64,000 nucleotides of DNA, from assembly GCF_037198315.1 (NCBI RefSeq), contig NZ_CP144913.1, forward strand, positions 2,232,001 through 2,296,000, read 5' to 3'. Position 1 is the stretch's first letter; each line of letters begins with the position of its first letter. Below are positions 1 to 9,075 of the stretch, piece by piece. Both the position numbers and the translations under genes were made by a program. Under the pieces are notes generated by a model. That model made no database searches, was not told the origin of the DNA, and saw only the letters and a program-made list of their open reading frames with translations. The stretch is from Janibacter sp. A1S7 (lineage in GTDB: Bacteria > Actinomycetota > Actinomycetes > Actinomycetales > Dermatophilaceae).

Positions 1-140
1 ACGGCGGCCACGTCGAGCAACCGGATGAGGCCGCGATCGAGCACTGCGGACAACTCCGTGGCCACGTGGCTCGTGGCAGCGTGCTCGGGAAATTCGATGA
101 GGAAGAAGTCGAGGGGCCCGAGGGCCGTTTCCTGCGTCAT
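1..140 (-). CDS. DUF6325 family protein (3' part outside the window)
   Basis: The reading frame runs leftward off the window edge, so only the first 46 residues are visible. It opens at an ATG (complement of 138-140) with an AGGAG ribosome binding site about 8 bases upstream. The visible part begins MTQETALGPLDFFLIEFPEH and continues to a block ending VLDRGLIRLLD. This 'GPLDF..IEFP ... LIR.LD' pattern is what I associate with the small actinobacterial DUF6325 proteins, whose function is unknown. No neighbour on this side can be seen. The family call rests on N-terminal resemblance only. Confidence 0.6.
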   Translation of the reverse strand, partial: MTQETALGPLDFFLIEFPEHAATSHVATELSAVLDRGLIRLLDVAA

Positions 141-383
141 CGATTGCTCCTGGCGTCGTGGGCGAATGAAGGTCGAGCCTCGCACTGCACACGGTCGCCC
201 GCATCATGCGAGATGGGTGATCACGTCGGCTGCCCCTCACGGGGGTCATGCGTGCCATCGGCTCGCCGGGCTCGTCGAACGGCCCCGGCATCAGCAGGAG
301 CGTCCAGGTCGTCACGGACCTTCCGCCGCGGTGCTCGACCCTCATCATCGTCTGCCCCACCGAGACCGCGGGAGTCATGCTAA
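141..383. other. intergenic region, no gene seen
   Basis: About 240 bases lie between the divergent DUF6325 gene and the AI-2E permease gene. The frames that cross it are arginine- and serine-rich shadows without a ribosome binding site. It should contain the two divergent promoters. The only candidate box I see is the CATGCTAAG stretch just before the permease start, and its spacing to any start codon is not convincing. Confidence 0.5.
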
Positions 384-1574
384 GTGGGTGACGTGCAGAC
401 GCTGGGCACGTGGTGGGATGTGGCGATGGATACCGATGGCGCGTCAGCAGCGGAGGTCTCGACGGTCCCCCCACCGGGAGGTCGACCGCCCGCGAGCACG
501 CCTGCGGGGATGCTCGAGGGCGTGGCCAGCACGAGGACGCTGCGGCTCCTGCTCGGCGCCGCGGCGCTCGCCTTCCTCGCCGTCACGATCAAGGCGGCCA
601 GCGACATCATCGGACCGTTGATGCTCGCGCTGGCGTTGACGATCGTCTTCCACCCGCTGCGCAAGCGTCTGACCCGGCGCGTGCCCGCGTGGTTGGCCTC
701 GGTGAGTGTCGTCGTCGGCGTCTACCTGCTGCTCATCGTCCTGGGGCTGATGCTCCTCGTCTCGATCGCCCGGATGGCGCAACTGCTGCCCCAGTACCAG
801 GCCCAGCTCAACGAACAGTTCGCCTTCATCGGCACCACCCTGAACTCGTGGGGGATCTCGCAGAGCCAGCTGGCGACGATGAAGGACTCCGTGGACACCG
901 CCCGAGTGGCATCTGCCGCAGCCTCGGTGCTCGGCGAGTTGTTGGGCGTCCTGTCCAACTTCTTCTTCATCGTCGTCCTCCTGCTCTTCCTGGCCTTCGA
1001 CGGCGCGCACACCGAGAAGCTCATGACCCATGCCCGGCGATTCCGGCCCAACGCCGTCGAGGCGATGTCCTCCTTCGCTCGGGGCACGCGGGCCTACCTG
1101 AGCGTGTCGGCCATCTTCGGGCTCATCGTCGCGGTGGTCGATACCGGCGCACTGTGGATCATGGGCGTGCCCGGCGCCTTCGTGTGGGGCGTCCTCGCCT
1201 TCGTCACCAACTTCGTCCCGAACATCGGATTCGTCATCGGTGTGGTCCCGCCGGCGCTCATCGCACTGCTCGACGGAGGGCCGACACTGATGCTGGCGGT
1301 CATCATCGTCTACAGCGTGATCAACTTCGTCATCCAGTCGATCATCCAACCGCGGGTCATCGGCAACTCGGTTGGCCTGTCGACGACGTTGACCTTCCTC
1401 TCGCTCGTCTTCTGGACCTTCATCCTCGGGCCGCTCGGGGCCATCCTCGCGGTGCCGATGAGCCTGTTGCTCCGTGCGGTGATCGTCGAGGCCGACCCCA
1501 CGAGCCGGTGGGTCCTGCCGCTCGTCAGCGGTCGACTGGACCCGCCCGAGCCCGACGCGCCGGCCCCCGGCTGA
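384..1574 (+). CDS. AI-2E family transporter (UPF0118/PerM-like permease)
   Basis: A 396-residue polytopic membrane protein. After a Pro/Gly-rich cytosolic head of about 50 residues come paired hydrophobic segments (about 52-100), a long amphipathic middle region and a C-terminal set of four or five membrane spans with the family-typical run 'VPGAFVWGVLAFVTNFVPNIG' and a glycine-rich 'ILGPLGAILAVP' stretch. Families of this type export autoinducer-2, ions or unknown small molecules; the substrate cannot be told here. The GTG at 384 is the most upstream start. An ATG at 426 is also possible, because the head region is poorly conserved and neither start has a clear ribosome binding site. The gene stands alone, 77 bases before the next one. 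Confidence 0.85.
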   Translation: MGDVQTLGTWWDVAMDTDGASAAEVSTVPPPGGRPPASTPAGMLEGVASTRTLRLLLGAAALAFLAVTIKAASDIIGPLMLALALTIVFHPLRKRLTRRVPAWLASVSVVVGVYLLLIVLGLMLLVSIARMAQLLPQYQAQLNEQFAFIGTTLNSWGISQSQLATMKDSVDTARVASAAASVLGELLGVLSNFFFIVVLLLFLAFDGAHTEKLMTHARRFRPNAVEAMSSFARGTRAYLSVSAIFGLIVAVVDTGALWIMGVPGAFVWGVLAFVTNFVPNIGFVIGVVPPALIALLDGGPTLMLAVIIVYSVINFVIQSIIQPRVIGNSVGLSTTLTFLSLVFWTFILGPLGAILAVPMSLLLRAVIVEADPTSRWVLPLVSGRLDPPEPDAPAPG

Positions 1575-1651
1575 CGTCATCCCACCTGCATGACGCGCAC
1601 ACGCACGACCGGGCGTTGGCTGGCGATCAGTCACCCAGTGAGTGAGGATCC

Positions 1652-1960
1652 ATGGACTATGCAGAGCAGCTCCGACACCTCGCCCTCGACAACCTCGACG
1701 CGGTGACCCCACTCGGGACACTCGACGCCAAGACGGGCTCGCTGGTGCGCCTGGGCGCGCTCGTCACGGTCCTGGCCGGAGTCCCCTCGATCCGGGTCGA
1801 GATCGACGCGGCCGTCGGTGCGGGGGCCACCGAGGCGGAGATCGTCGGTGTCCTCGACGCGCTGCTGCCGGTGGTGGGGCGGCCCAGGGTCGTGGCGGCC
1901 GCGCCGAAGGTGGCTCTGGCCCTGGGCTACGACGTGGACACGTTCCAGCTCCCGGGGTGA
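1652..1960 (+). CDS. carboxymuconolactone decarboxylase family protein
   Basis: A 102-residue all-helical protein of the CMD/AhpD-like fold, starting at an ATG preceded by GAGGATC. The core reads 'LGTLDAKTGSLVRLGALVTVLAG', followed by 'AGATEAEIVGVLDALLPVVG', the usual helix pair of the family. It contains no cysteine at all, so it lacks the CxxC redox pair of true AhpD peroxidases and is unlikely to be an alkylhydroperoxidase. Proteins of this sub-type often bind small aromatic or lactone substrates, but the substrate is unknown. It converges with the LuxR-type gene, with only 11 bases between stop codons. Confidence 0.8.
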   Translation: MDYAEQLRHLALDNLDAVTPLGTLDAKTGSLVRLGALVTVLAGVPSIRVEIDAAVGAGATEAEIVGVLDALLPVVGRPRVVAAAPKVALALGYDVDTFQLPG

Positions 1961-1971
1961 GTCGGGTCCGG

Positions 1972-4209
1972 TCAGTGACCGAGCAGACCGGTCTCGAGGG
2001 CCCGCTCGACCGCCGCGTTGCGAGTGGTGACGCCCAGCTTGCGGTAGATGGACCCGACCTCCGAGCTGACGGTGTTGCGTGAGATGAAGAGGCGTTCCCC
2101 GATGGCCGCCAGCGTGAGGTGTGTCTGCAGGTAGGGCAGCAACCGCAACTCCGCCGGGGTGAGGGGGACGGTCGCCACCCTCTCCACCGTGTCCACGAGC
2201 GTCGTGCGGAATCGCTGGACGTCCTCCACGAGACCACCCATGTCGGGCCGTCGCGACAGGATGTCGTCGACCTCGCGGAGGACGTGCGCCGCCGCCGTGC
2301 GGTTGCCGTTGTCGACGAAGGCCTGGGCGAGCTGTACTCGAAGACGGATCGCCACGAAGGGCAGCACGTGGGTGCTGTCGACGCGTGCACGCATCGCCCG
2401 CGACAGATATCCCTGCGCCGTCGACACGTCCTCCCGGTGTCGTGCGACTCGGGCAGCGACCGCGTAGACGAAGGCGGACAACGCGTAGCCCTCCAAGTGG
2501 TTCTCATCGACGAGGCGGACAGCCGCGTCCACTCGTGCCCGGGCCTGCGACCACGCTCCGTCCTCCATGGCCATGAGCGCCAGCTCGGACTCGCTCAACA
2601 TGACGGACGTCGCCGACCCCACCTCGAGCGCGCACGTCGACGAGCGCGAGAACGCGTCTGCGGCCGCGTCCCGGTCCCCGACGAGCAGGGCTGTCGACCC
2701 GAGCGCATACAGGGCTGTGGCGCGCCACGGGCTCCACTCCCGGTCGTACGCCGCGGCGAACGCCGCGTCCTCGTGTGCTCGACGAGGACCGTGCCGACAC
2801 ATCACGGCACGAACGAGCGCACGGGCCGACGCGAACTCTGCTCGATCGCCGTCGGGGACCGTGTCCTCGTCGAGATCCTCGAGCAGGGCCGCCCATCGCT
2901 CCGACCCCGGAGACTTCCCCTGCAGGAGTGCAGTCCACGTCGCGATGACGAGCAGCGGCGGCGATGCCCGGATCACCGCGTCCTCGATGGTCGACAGCCA
3001 CCGGGAGATCACCGTGAAGTCACCCTGTGCATAGGCAGGCACCGCCGTGGCCGCGATGAGGCTCGCCGCACGAGCCGACTTCCCGGCGGCAAGGAGGTGA
3101 TCGACCGCCCAGTGCGGATGACCGTTCGCTTCGAACCACTCGGCGGCCCGCAGGTGCAGCTCGCCGACGATCTCCCCCTCGTCGCGGTGGGCCTGCGCGA
3201 CCAGGAAGTCCCGGAACAGCGGATGGTAACGAATTCGGAGTCGACGACGGTCCAGTGGCACGAGGAAGAGGTTGAGCTCCTCGAGACGTCTCAGGTGCGC
3301 CGACGAGTTGGAGATCCCCACCACCGCGTCGCACACGGGAGCGGACAGCTCCTCAAGGATCGAGGTACGTCGCAGGAAGCTCTTCAGGTCGTCCGGCAAG
3401 CGGGCGAATGCCTCGAGGTGGAGGTAGTCGGAGATGGTCCGCTCATCACCGAAGAGCGACCGCGCATCTCCACCGGCGCGGACCGTCAACGCGTAGAGGA
3501 AGAGCCCGGCGGGCCACCCCTCGGAGCGAGCGACTGCCGAGGCGAGGTCGTCGTCGGACACGACGATCCCACTGTCGCTGAAGATCTGCCGAGCACCATC
3601 GGCATCGACTCGTAGGTCGTCGGTACCGATCTCGAACAGGTCCCCACACAACCGTCGCCGCGTGACGAAGGACTGCTCGTATCGACTGGTCAGGACGAGT
3701 TGGGAGCCTGCGGGCAGGTCTGCGAGAACGACCTCCAGGGCGTCCTGGCACTCATCCGAGCCCACGGCGTGCAGGTCGTCGATGAAGAACACGAAGGGTT
3801 CCGGGGCCTGACGGATCACGGCCGACAGCAAGGGCGCGGCCCCGCCCAGAACCGCGACATCGGTCCCCCGCATCTTCGGCACGACCTCTACAGCCAGTGG
3901 GCTGATGGACCTGCAGGCCATGGCCAGGACCGTCAGCAGCGAACCGGCCTCGTCGTCGTGACGATCAAGCGATGCCCACGCGACCCGACGGGTCTCCAGA
4001 TGGGCCCACTCGGCAGCCATGGTGGACTTCCCGTACCCCGCCGGAGCAGTCACCGTCACGACGCGCCCCCCGCTTCGCCGCGCCGCCTCGATGAGCGGGC
4101 GTCGCGTGACCGTCCCCTGACGTGGCCGGTTGACCGTGACCTTGCTGTCGAGGGAGGCGGACTCAGGTGTCACCACTGACGACAGCGGACCCACGTGAGA
4201 CATGGTCAT
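1972..4209 (-). CDS. LuxR family transcriptional regulator, large ATP-binding MalT-like type
   Basis: A 745-residue LAL-type regulator. A P-loop (APAGYGKST, about residues 55-63) and a Walker B-like VFFIDDLH (about 140-147) form an N-terminal STAND NTPase module. A long helical TPR-like middle (about 330-660) follows, then a C-terminal LuxR HTH (about 678-740) with 'LAAIGERLFISRNTVSSEVGS' as the recognition unit. Such proteins bind an inducer through the helical region and ATP through the P-loop, then activate target promoters; the inducer is unknown. Start: ATG at 4209 with AAAAAGGAC about 6 bases upstream; a second in-frame ATG lies two codons on. No obvious partner gene is adjacent. Confidence 0.88.
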   Translation of the reverse strand: MTMSHVGPLSSVVTPESASLDSKVTVNRPRQGTVTRRPLIEAARRSGGRVVTVTAPAGYGKSTMAAEWAHLETRRVAWASLDRHDDEAGSLLTVLAMACRSISPLAVEVVPKMRGTDVAVLGGAAPLLSAVIRQAPEPFVFFIDDLHAVGSDECQDALEVVLADLPAGSQLVLTSRYEQSFVTRRRLCGDLFEIGTDDLRVDADGARQIFSDSGIVVSDDDLASAVARSEGWPAGLFLYALTVRAGGDARSLFGDERTISDYLHLEAFARLPDDLKSFLRRTSILEELSAPVCDAVVGISNSSAHLRRLEELNLFLVPLDRRRLRIRYHPLFRDFLVAQAHRDEGEIVGELHLRAAEWFEANGHPHWAVDHLLAAGKSARAASLIAATAVPAYAQGDFTVISRWLSTIEDAVIRASPPLLVIATWTALLQGKSPGSERWAALLEDLDEDTVPDGDRAEFASARALVRAVMCRHGPRRAHEDAAFAAAYDREWSPWRATALYALGSTALLVGDRDAAADAFSRSSTCALEVGSATSVMLSESELALMAMEDGAWSQARARVDAAVRLVDENHLEGYALSAFVYAVAARVARHREDVSTAQGYLSRAMRARVDSTHVLPFVAIRLRVQLAQAFVDNGNRTAAAHVLREVDDILSRRPDMGGLVEDVQRFRTTLVDTVERVATVPLTPAELRLLPYLQTHLTLAAIGERLFISRNTVSSEVGSIYRKLGVTTRNAAVERALETGLLGH

Positions 4210-4290
4210 GGCGTCCTTTTTACCACCGCAACTACCAATCCGGGCGTCGTGAACCGTGGAATCCGAGAGTCCCCAGCCGTGAACCGCTGG

Positions 4291-5820
4291 TCACTGCAAG
4301 GCGGAGGTCAGTCGGGCCAAGCCGTCCACCGCCGTACGCCTGGTTGGTTCCATCGCCCACTGCTCGGCCGTCAGCTCGGTGCTGAGGGTGCGGTACTCGT
4401 CCTCGACCCGGCGCATCTGCTGCACGTAGTGGCGTGATCGAACCATGAGGGAGACCTCGCAGTTCAGTCCGAACGAGCGCATGTCCATGTTGCTCGACCC
4501 GATCACCGCGACATCGTCGTCGATGCTGAAGTGCTTGGCGTGCAGGATGTACGGCGCCGGGTACTGGTAGATCCGCATACCGGCGTCGAGAAGCGGCGCA
4601 TAGTACGAGCGTTGCGCGTGCCACACCAGGGCCTGGTCCCCGATCTCCGAGACGAACAGCTCCACGGTCACGCCGCGATCGATGGCGGCCATGATCCCGC
4701 GCAGCATGGACTCCTCGGGGACGAAGTACGGACTCGTGATCGCCACCCGCTCCTGCGCGGCGTAGAGCAGGCTCAGGAAGAGCTGGAGGTTGTTCTCCAC
4801 GGGATAGCCGGGACCGCTGGGCACCACCTGGCACTCGAGGAGTTCGTCAGCCGAGGTCGTGGCGGTCACCGACGGCGAGTTCGTCACGGGCAGACGCTCG
4901 TCCGACTCCATGTACCAGTCGGTCGCGAACACAAGATCGACCGACGCGACGACCGGTCCCTCGATCCGGGTCATGAGGTCCTGCCACTGCAGCCCGCGCG
5001 AGAGGTTCTTCTTCTTGTTGTAGCTGCGGTCGATGAGGTTCTGGGACCCCAGGAAGGCAGTCCGTCCGTCGACCACGAGCAACTTGCGATGGTTGCGCAG
5101 ATCCAGTCGCTGGTAGCGCCCCCTGAGCGGTTGTACCGGCAGCATGAGGTGCCACTGGGCTCCCATGGCGTCGAGACGGGCGATCGTCGCCGCGTAGTCA
5201 CGACAGTGCGACGAGGCCCAGTGGTCCAAGAGCACACGGATGGTCACCCCACGCTCCGCGGCTGCCTCGAGCGCGTCGAAGAACGGGGCGGTGCTCTCGT
5301 CGAGCGACAGGATGTAGAACTCGACGTGCACGTAGGCCCGCGCACCGGCGATCTCCCGGGTCATCGTTGCCAGGGACTCGGCGTAGTCCCCGATGAGCGA
5401 GCCGCGGTTGCCGGCCCACAGGGGCATGGCGGTGTGCTCGTCGTTCATCCGCACCACACCGGCCCACCACGGCGGCCACCGCGAGGTGTCCGGCTCGGGC
5501 GACTGCGCGGCGTGCTCGGCGATGACCTCGTCCATCTCCTGCTGCTTCTGCAGCCGATGTCGCGGCAGCTTGGGATTGCCGATGAGCAGGAAGAGCAACC
5601 CTCCGACGACCGGGATGAAGAAGATCGCCAGGAGCCACGCCATCGCGGCCGTGGGGCGGCGGTTGGGCGGCACGTAGATCAACGCGAGGATCCGCAGGAC
5701 CAGGTCCAGCAACACCAGCCCGCCGCCGAGGACGGCGATGTGGGGCACTGACATGTGTACCGCCCTTCGTCGGAGCCGGGTCCACCGCCGTGCCCGAGCG
5801 TTGGCCGTGCGCGTGGCCAT
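4291..5820 (-). CDS. cls: cardiolipin synthase (phospholipase D superfamily)
   Basis: A 509-residue membrane enzyme that joins two phosphatidyl groups to make cardiolipin. Two N-terminal membrane spans (about residues 27-50 and 60-80, PLDc_N type) precede two PLD catalytic modules. Each carries an HxK(x4)D motif: H244/K246/D251 in NHRKLLVVDG and H427/K429/D434 in LHAKHFSIDD, both followed by the expected 'GSxN' turn. Length and order match bacterial ClsA-type enzymes. The start at 5820 leaves a short Arg-rich tail before the first span. It is followed after a short gap by the LuxR-type gene on the same strand, with no sign of a shared function. Confidence 0.93.
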   Translation of the reverse strand: MATRTANARARRWTRLRRRAVHMSVPHIAVLGGGLVLLDLVLRILALIYVPPNRRPTAAMAWLLAIFFIPVVGGLLFLLIGNPKLPRHRLQKQQEMDEVIAEHAAQSPEPDTSRWPPWWAGVVRMNDEHTAMPLWAGNRGSLIGDYAESLATMTREIAGARAYVHVEFYILSLDESTAPFFDALEAAAERGVTIRVLLDHWASSHCRDYAATIARLDAMGAQWHLMLPVQPLRGRYQRLDLRNHRKLLVVDGRTAFLGSQNLIDRSYNKKKNLSRGLQWQDLMTRIEGPVVASVDLVFATDWYMESDERLPVTNSPSVTATTSADELLECQVVPSGPGYPVENNLQLFLSLLYAAQERVAITSPYFVPEESMLRGIMAAIDRGVTVELFVSEIGDQALVWHAQRSYYAPLLDAGMRIYQYPAPYILHAKHFSIDDDVAVIGSSNMDMRSFGLNCEVSLMVRSRHYVQQMRRVEDEYRTLSTELTAEQWAMEPTRRTAVDGLARLTSALQ

Positions 5821-5909
5821 TCACACTCGCACGAGCCGATCGTCCGCGCGTCCCCCAATGAGGGTGAATCGGTGGGGACGAGTGGCGACTGGTGTCGCGC
5901 GAGGCCGGG

Positions 5910-6629
5910 TCAGTGCGTGCTGGTGACCCGGAACTCGTGGATCGACCGGCCGGCGGCCCTGCCCTTGTCCTCGAACCCGGCACTCGGTCGCCAGTCCGGA
6001 CGCTCCCCCTCGACGACCATGACGCCGCCGTGCTCCGCGAGCTGGCTGCGTACATGGTCGGCGTAGGCAGCGTGGTCGGTGGCGATGAGCAGGTGACCAC
6101 CGGGGCGCAGTCGGTGCAGCAGCATGTCGAGGGTGTCCTGCTGGACGAAGCGACGCTTGGCGTGGCGCGCCTTCGGCCACGGGTCGGGGAAGAACAGGTG
6201 CACCGCCTCGAGCTGGTCCTCGCCGACGCACTGCACGAGGTACTCGATGGCGTCCCCCCGGTGCACCCGGACGTTGTCCAGCCCTTCCTCGTCGGCACGG
6301 ACCATGAGCCGGGCGACCCCGGGCACGTGCACCTCGGCGGCGATGATCCCGTGGTCGGGCCGCTCGCGCGCGTAGGCGATCGTCGACTCCCCGTAGCCGG
6401 AGCCGATCTCGAGGACGACCGGCACGTCCCGACCGAAGGCCCGGGCGGGGTCGAGCGGCGTGGTCGGTACCGCGAAACGTGGCAGGAAGGTCTCCATCCG
6501 CTCCTGGGTCTGCGGGGACATCCGCCAGCGGGGGGTGAATGTGCGCACGGTCGCCCGGTGGCGCCCCTCGGCGGTCAGGGGGGTGTGCGTCAGGGGCGCC
6601 TTGTGCGGGTCGGGTTCGGAGGTGGTCAC
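5910..6629 (-). CDS. trmB: tRNA (guanine-N7-)-methyltransferase
   Basis: A 239-residue SAM-dependent enzyme that methylates N7 of G46 in the variable loop of many tRNAs. SAM motif I is 'LEIGSGYGES' and the family signature 'HLFFPDPWPKARHAKRR' is intact, including the FPDPWPK block that defines TrmB. The N-terminal 50 residues are a variable extension. The start is a GTG at 6629; a TAGCCT box lies 8 bases upstream and there is no clear Shine-Dalgarno, so a leaderless message is possible. It is downstream of the SpoIIE-type phosphatase on the same strand, 22 bases away. Confidence 0.94.
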   Translation of the reverse strand: MTTSEPDPHKAPLTHTPLTAEGRHRATVRTFTPRWRMSPQTQERMETFLPRFAVPTTPLDPARAFGRDVPVVLEIGSGYGESTIAYARERPDHGIIAAEVHVPGVARLMVRADEEGLDNVRVHRGDAIEYLVQCVGEDQLEAVHLFFPDPWPKARHAKRRFVQQDTLDMLLHRLRPGGHLLIATDHAAYADHVRSQLAEHGGVMVVEGERPDWRPSAGFEDKGRAAGRSIHEFRVTSTH

Positions 6630-6651
6630 GGCCGCACAGGCTATCCCGAGC

Positions 6652-7737
6652 TCAGTCGCGCCAGATGATCACGGCGGCACGGTCGTCGTCGGCGCCCGCG
6701 CGACCTCCATCGACGAGGGCCTTGGCGAGCCCGGGGAAGCCCCGGGTGAGCCGGGCCTGAGCGGCACCGAGCATCCAGTCGATGCCGTCGTCGAGGTCAC
6801 GACCGCGCGACTCGATGATGCCGTCGGTGTAGACGAGCAGGGCGTCCCCACGGTTGAGCACCGTGTGTGCCCGGGGGTACTCGGCCTCCGGGACGAGTCC
6901 GAGCGCCGGGCCGCGGTTGCCCTCGAGCGGGATCCAGCGGCCGGAGCCGGCGTCGTAGCGCATCGCGGGCGGGTGACCGGCCGAGGCGACCGACGCCTCC
7001 CCCGTGACCAGGTCGAGGCAGACGTGCACGGCGGTGGCGAATCCCTCGTCCCACATGTCGCGCTCGAGGAACTCGTTGGCCATCGGCAGCACCCGGTGCG
7101 GGGTGGCCGAGCCGATGACGCCCCCGAGGGCGCCGGCAAGGACGAGCGCACGGGTCCCGGCCGCCTGTCCCTTGCCGCTGACGTCGGCGAGGACCATCTC
7201 GAGCTGACGACCGCAGCGACTGCCCGAGGTGATGCTGAAGTCGCCCGCGAAGGCGTCCCCGTGGGCGGTCGCGAAGGAGCGCTCCGCGTGCCACCCGGCC
7301 GGCAGCCGTGGGATGTCGCCCATCGCACGCAGGCGGGAGCGCAGGTCCCCGAGCATCCGATCCCCCTCGAAGGTGGCTGCACCGTGGTGCGAGCGCGAGG
7401 TGGCGACGGCGTACATCAGCGCGAGGGAGACGATCAGTGGGAGGGTGCCGCCCATTCCGTCACCGGAGAAGGCGAGGGACCATGCGACACAGGCGAGGAC
7501 GACACCGAAGACCATCCGGACCTGCTGCAGGGTGCACAGCGTGGTCGCCAGGAGGCACACGGGCACCAACGTCACGAGCGGGATGGTGGCGGTCCAGGTC
7601 TGGTGCGCGGCGGCGATCGCGAGAACGGTCATCAGGACCGTCAGCAGCAGGGCCGTCCCCTCGAGCCGTGGCAGCGACCGCGGCAACCACCGTCGCTCCG
7701 CCCACGCGGGAATGCGGCTCGGCAGGATCGCAGACAC
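6652..7737 (-). CDS. membrane-anchored PP2C-type (SpoIIE/RsbU) serine/threonine phosphatase
   Basis: 361 residues. Four hydrophobic segments (roughly 28-48, 50-70, 74-92 and 98-113) anchor the protein. The cytosolic part is a SpoIIE phosphatase domain with the metal-binding Asp residues in 'AGDFS' (D165), 'VLADVSGKG' (D185) and the C-terminal 'GADDDRA' block, plus 'ALLVYTDGIIES'. Proteins of this build usually dephosphorylate an anti-anti-sigma factor and so control an alternative sigma factor, but no anti-sigma or STAS gene is visible nearby. There is no sensor domain apart from the membrane part. An inverted repeat lies 27 bases upstream of the start. Confidence 0.87.
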   Translation of the reverse strand: MSAILPSRIPAWAERRWLPRSLPRLEGTALLLTVLMTVLAIAAAHQTWTATIPLVTLVPVCLLATTLCTLQQVRMVFGVVLACVAWSLAFSGDGMGGTLPLIVSLALMYAVATSRSHHGAATFEGDRMLGDLRSRLRAMGDIPRLPAGWHAERSFATAHGDAFAGDFSITSGSRCGRQLEMVLADVSGKGQAAGTRALVLAGALGGVIGSATPHRVLPMANEFLERDMWDEGFATAVHVCLDLVTGEASVASAGHPPAMRYDAGSGRWIPLEGNRGPALGLVPEAEYPRAHTVLNRGDALLVYTDGIIESRGRDLDDGIDWMLGAAQARLTRGFPGLAKALVDGGRAGADDDRAAVIIWRD

Positions 7738-7763
7738 GCTCTACTCCCCCGGTCGTCCGGCGC

Positions 7764-7779
7764 CCCACCAAGTGGTGGG
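7764..7779. repeat. inverted repeat upstream of the SpoIIE-type phosphatase gene
   Basis: CCCACCA-AG-TGGTGGG, two perfect 7-base arms around a 2-base centre. It lies 27 bases before the phosphatase start in the gap between that gene and rpiB. The short centre suits a dimeric repressor site better than an RNA hairpin. No regulator can be named. Confidence 0.4.
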
Positions 7780-7876
7780 ACCTGACCGCACCATAAGCGC
7801 CGACAGGCCGTCTGTGAAGTGGCCGTGACCGATCGGAAACCTCGCGAGCACCCGTGTCAGGAGTGCGATTTCGACC

Positions 7877-8344
7877 TCAGGGCAGCGGTGGGAGGGTGCC
7901 GTCCACCTCGAAGGCACTCACCATGTCGATGCGCCGCTGGTGACGGTCCTCGCCCGTGAAGTCGGTCGTGAGGAAGACCTGCACCATCTCCTTGGCCTCG
8001 GCGAGTGACTGCATCCGGCCGCCCATCGACAGCACCTGGGCATCGTTGTGCTCACGGGCCAGACGGGCCAGCTCCGCGTTGTAGCACAAGGCAGCCCGGA
8101 TGCCGGAGACCTTGTTGGCGGCCATCTGCTCGCCGTTGCCGGAACCCCCCAGGACGATCCCGCGGCTGCCCGGGTCGTCAGCCACGGCCCGGGCGGTCCG
8201 CAGCACGAAGACGGGGTAGTCGTCGACGGCGTCGTACTCGAAGGGGCCGTGGTCGGTCACCTCGTGGCCCTCCGCCGCGAGGAAGGTGAGCAGCTCCTGG
8301 TGGAGGTCGAAGGCCGCGTGGTCGCCGCCGATGTGAACGCGCAA
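7877..8344 (-). CDS. rpiB: ribose-5-phosphate isomerase B
   Basis: A 155-residue RpiB/LacAB-family isomerase interconverting ribose 5-phosphate and ribulose 5-phosphate in the pentose phosphate pathway. It begins 'MRVHIGGDHAAFDLHQEL', with the substrate-binding GGDHAA block, continues with 'GIVLGGSGNGEQMAANK' and then 'RAALCYNAELARLAREHNDA', which carries the catalytic-loop cysteine (CYN) and the His of the REHND block. Length is standard. The gene follows the DsbA-family gene on the same strand with 34 bases between, so the two are probably co-transcribed. Confidence 0.94.
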   Translation of the reverse strand: MRVHIGGDHAAFDLHQELLTFLAAEGHEVTDHGPFEYDAVDDYPVFVLRTARAVADDPGSRGIVLGGSGNGEQMAANKVSGIRAALCYNAELARLAREHNDAQVLSMGGRMQSLAEAKEMVQVFLTTDFTGEDRHQRRIDMVSAFEVDGTLPPLP

Positions 8345-8378
8345 AGATCTCTCCGGTGTGGGAAGGGGGTGGACTCGG

Positions 8379-8984
8379 TCAGTCGAAGATCGGGCCGCGG
8401 GTGCGGGTGCGCTTCAGCTCGAAGAACCCCTCGGTACCGGCGACGAGGACGCAGCCGTCGAACAGTCGCCCGGCAGCCTCCCCCTTCGGAGCAGGCGAGA
8501 CGACGGGACCGAAGAAGGCGACCTCACCGACGGAGATCACCGGCGTACCCACGTCGTCACCGACGAGGCCGATGGCGCGGTCGTGGCTCCGGCGCAGGAA
8601 ATCGTCGTGCTCGTCGCTGTCCGCGGCCTCGACCAGCTCGGTCGGTAGGCCGACCTCGGCGAGCGCCTCGGCGGTGGCGGCACGGAAGTCCTGTTGCTCC
8701 CCCAGGTGCAGCCGGGTACCGATCGCGTCGTACAGCGGCTTGGTGACCTCGTCGCCGTGGGCCTTGCGCGCGGCCGCGATGACCCGCACCGGGGTCCAGC
8801 CCCGCTGCATCAGGTCGCGGTAGTCGTCGGACAGGTCGCGCCCCTCGTTGAGCACCGACAGACTCATCTGCGACCAGGTGATCTCGACGTCGCGGACCCG
8901 CTCGACCTCCATCAGCCACCGAGAGGTCATCCATGCCCACGGGCACAGGGGGTCGAACCACATTTCCACGGACTGCTTCGGCAT
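8379..8984 (-). CDS. DsbA family protein, mycothiol-dependent nitroreductase (Rv2466c) type, CPWA active site
   Basis: 201 residues with a thioredoxin-like fold carrying an inserted helical domain. It begins 'MPKQSVEMWFDPLCPWAW' and ends near 'FFELKRTRTRGPIFD', closely matching the layout of mycobacterial Rv2466c, which uses mycothiol to reduce nitro compounds and disulfides. The redox motif is CPWA (Cys14) instead of CPWC, so only one active-site cysteine remains and a monothiol mechanism with mycothiol is implied. 'DVGTPVISVGEVAFFGPVVS' supplies the cis-proline region. Start: the ATG at 8984, where homology begins; upstream codons read into the divergent pepN leader. Probably one operon with rpiB. 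Confidence 0.87.
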   Translation of the reverse strand: MPKQSVEMWFDPLCPWAWMTSRWLMEVERVRDVEITWSQMSLSVLNEGRDLSDDYRDLMQRGWTPVRVIAAARKAHGDEVTKPLYDAIGTRLHLGEQQDFRAATAEALAEVGLPTELVEAADSDEHDDFLRRSHDRAIGLVGDDVGTPVISVGEVAFFGPVVSPAPKGEAAGRLFDGCVLVAGTEGFFELKRTRTRGPIFD

Positions 8985-9075
8985 GGGTTCATCGTCGCAG
9001 ACCGACGGGGCAGATCCTGCGTCGGGCCCGGTGCGTGAAACCATGGGGGGAAATCGCCGACACGAAGGAGCCCAC

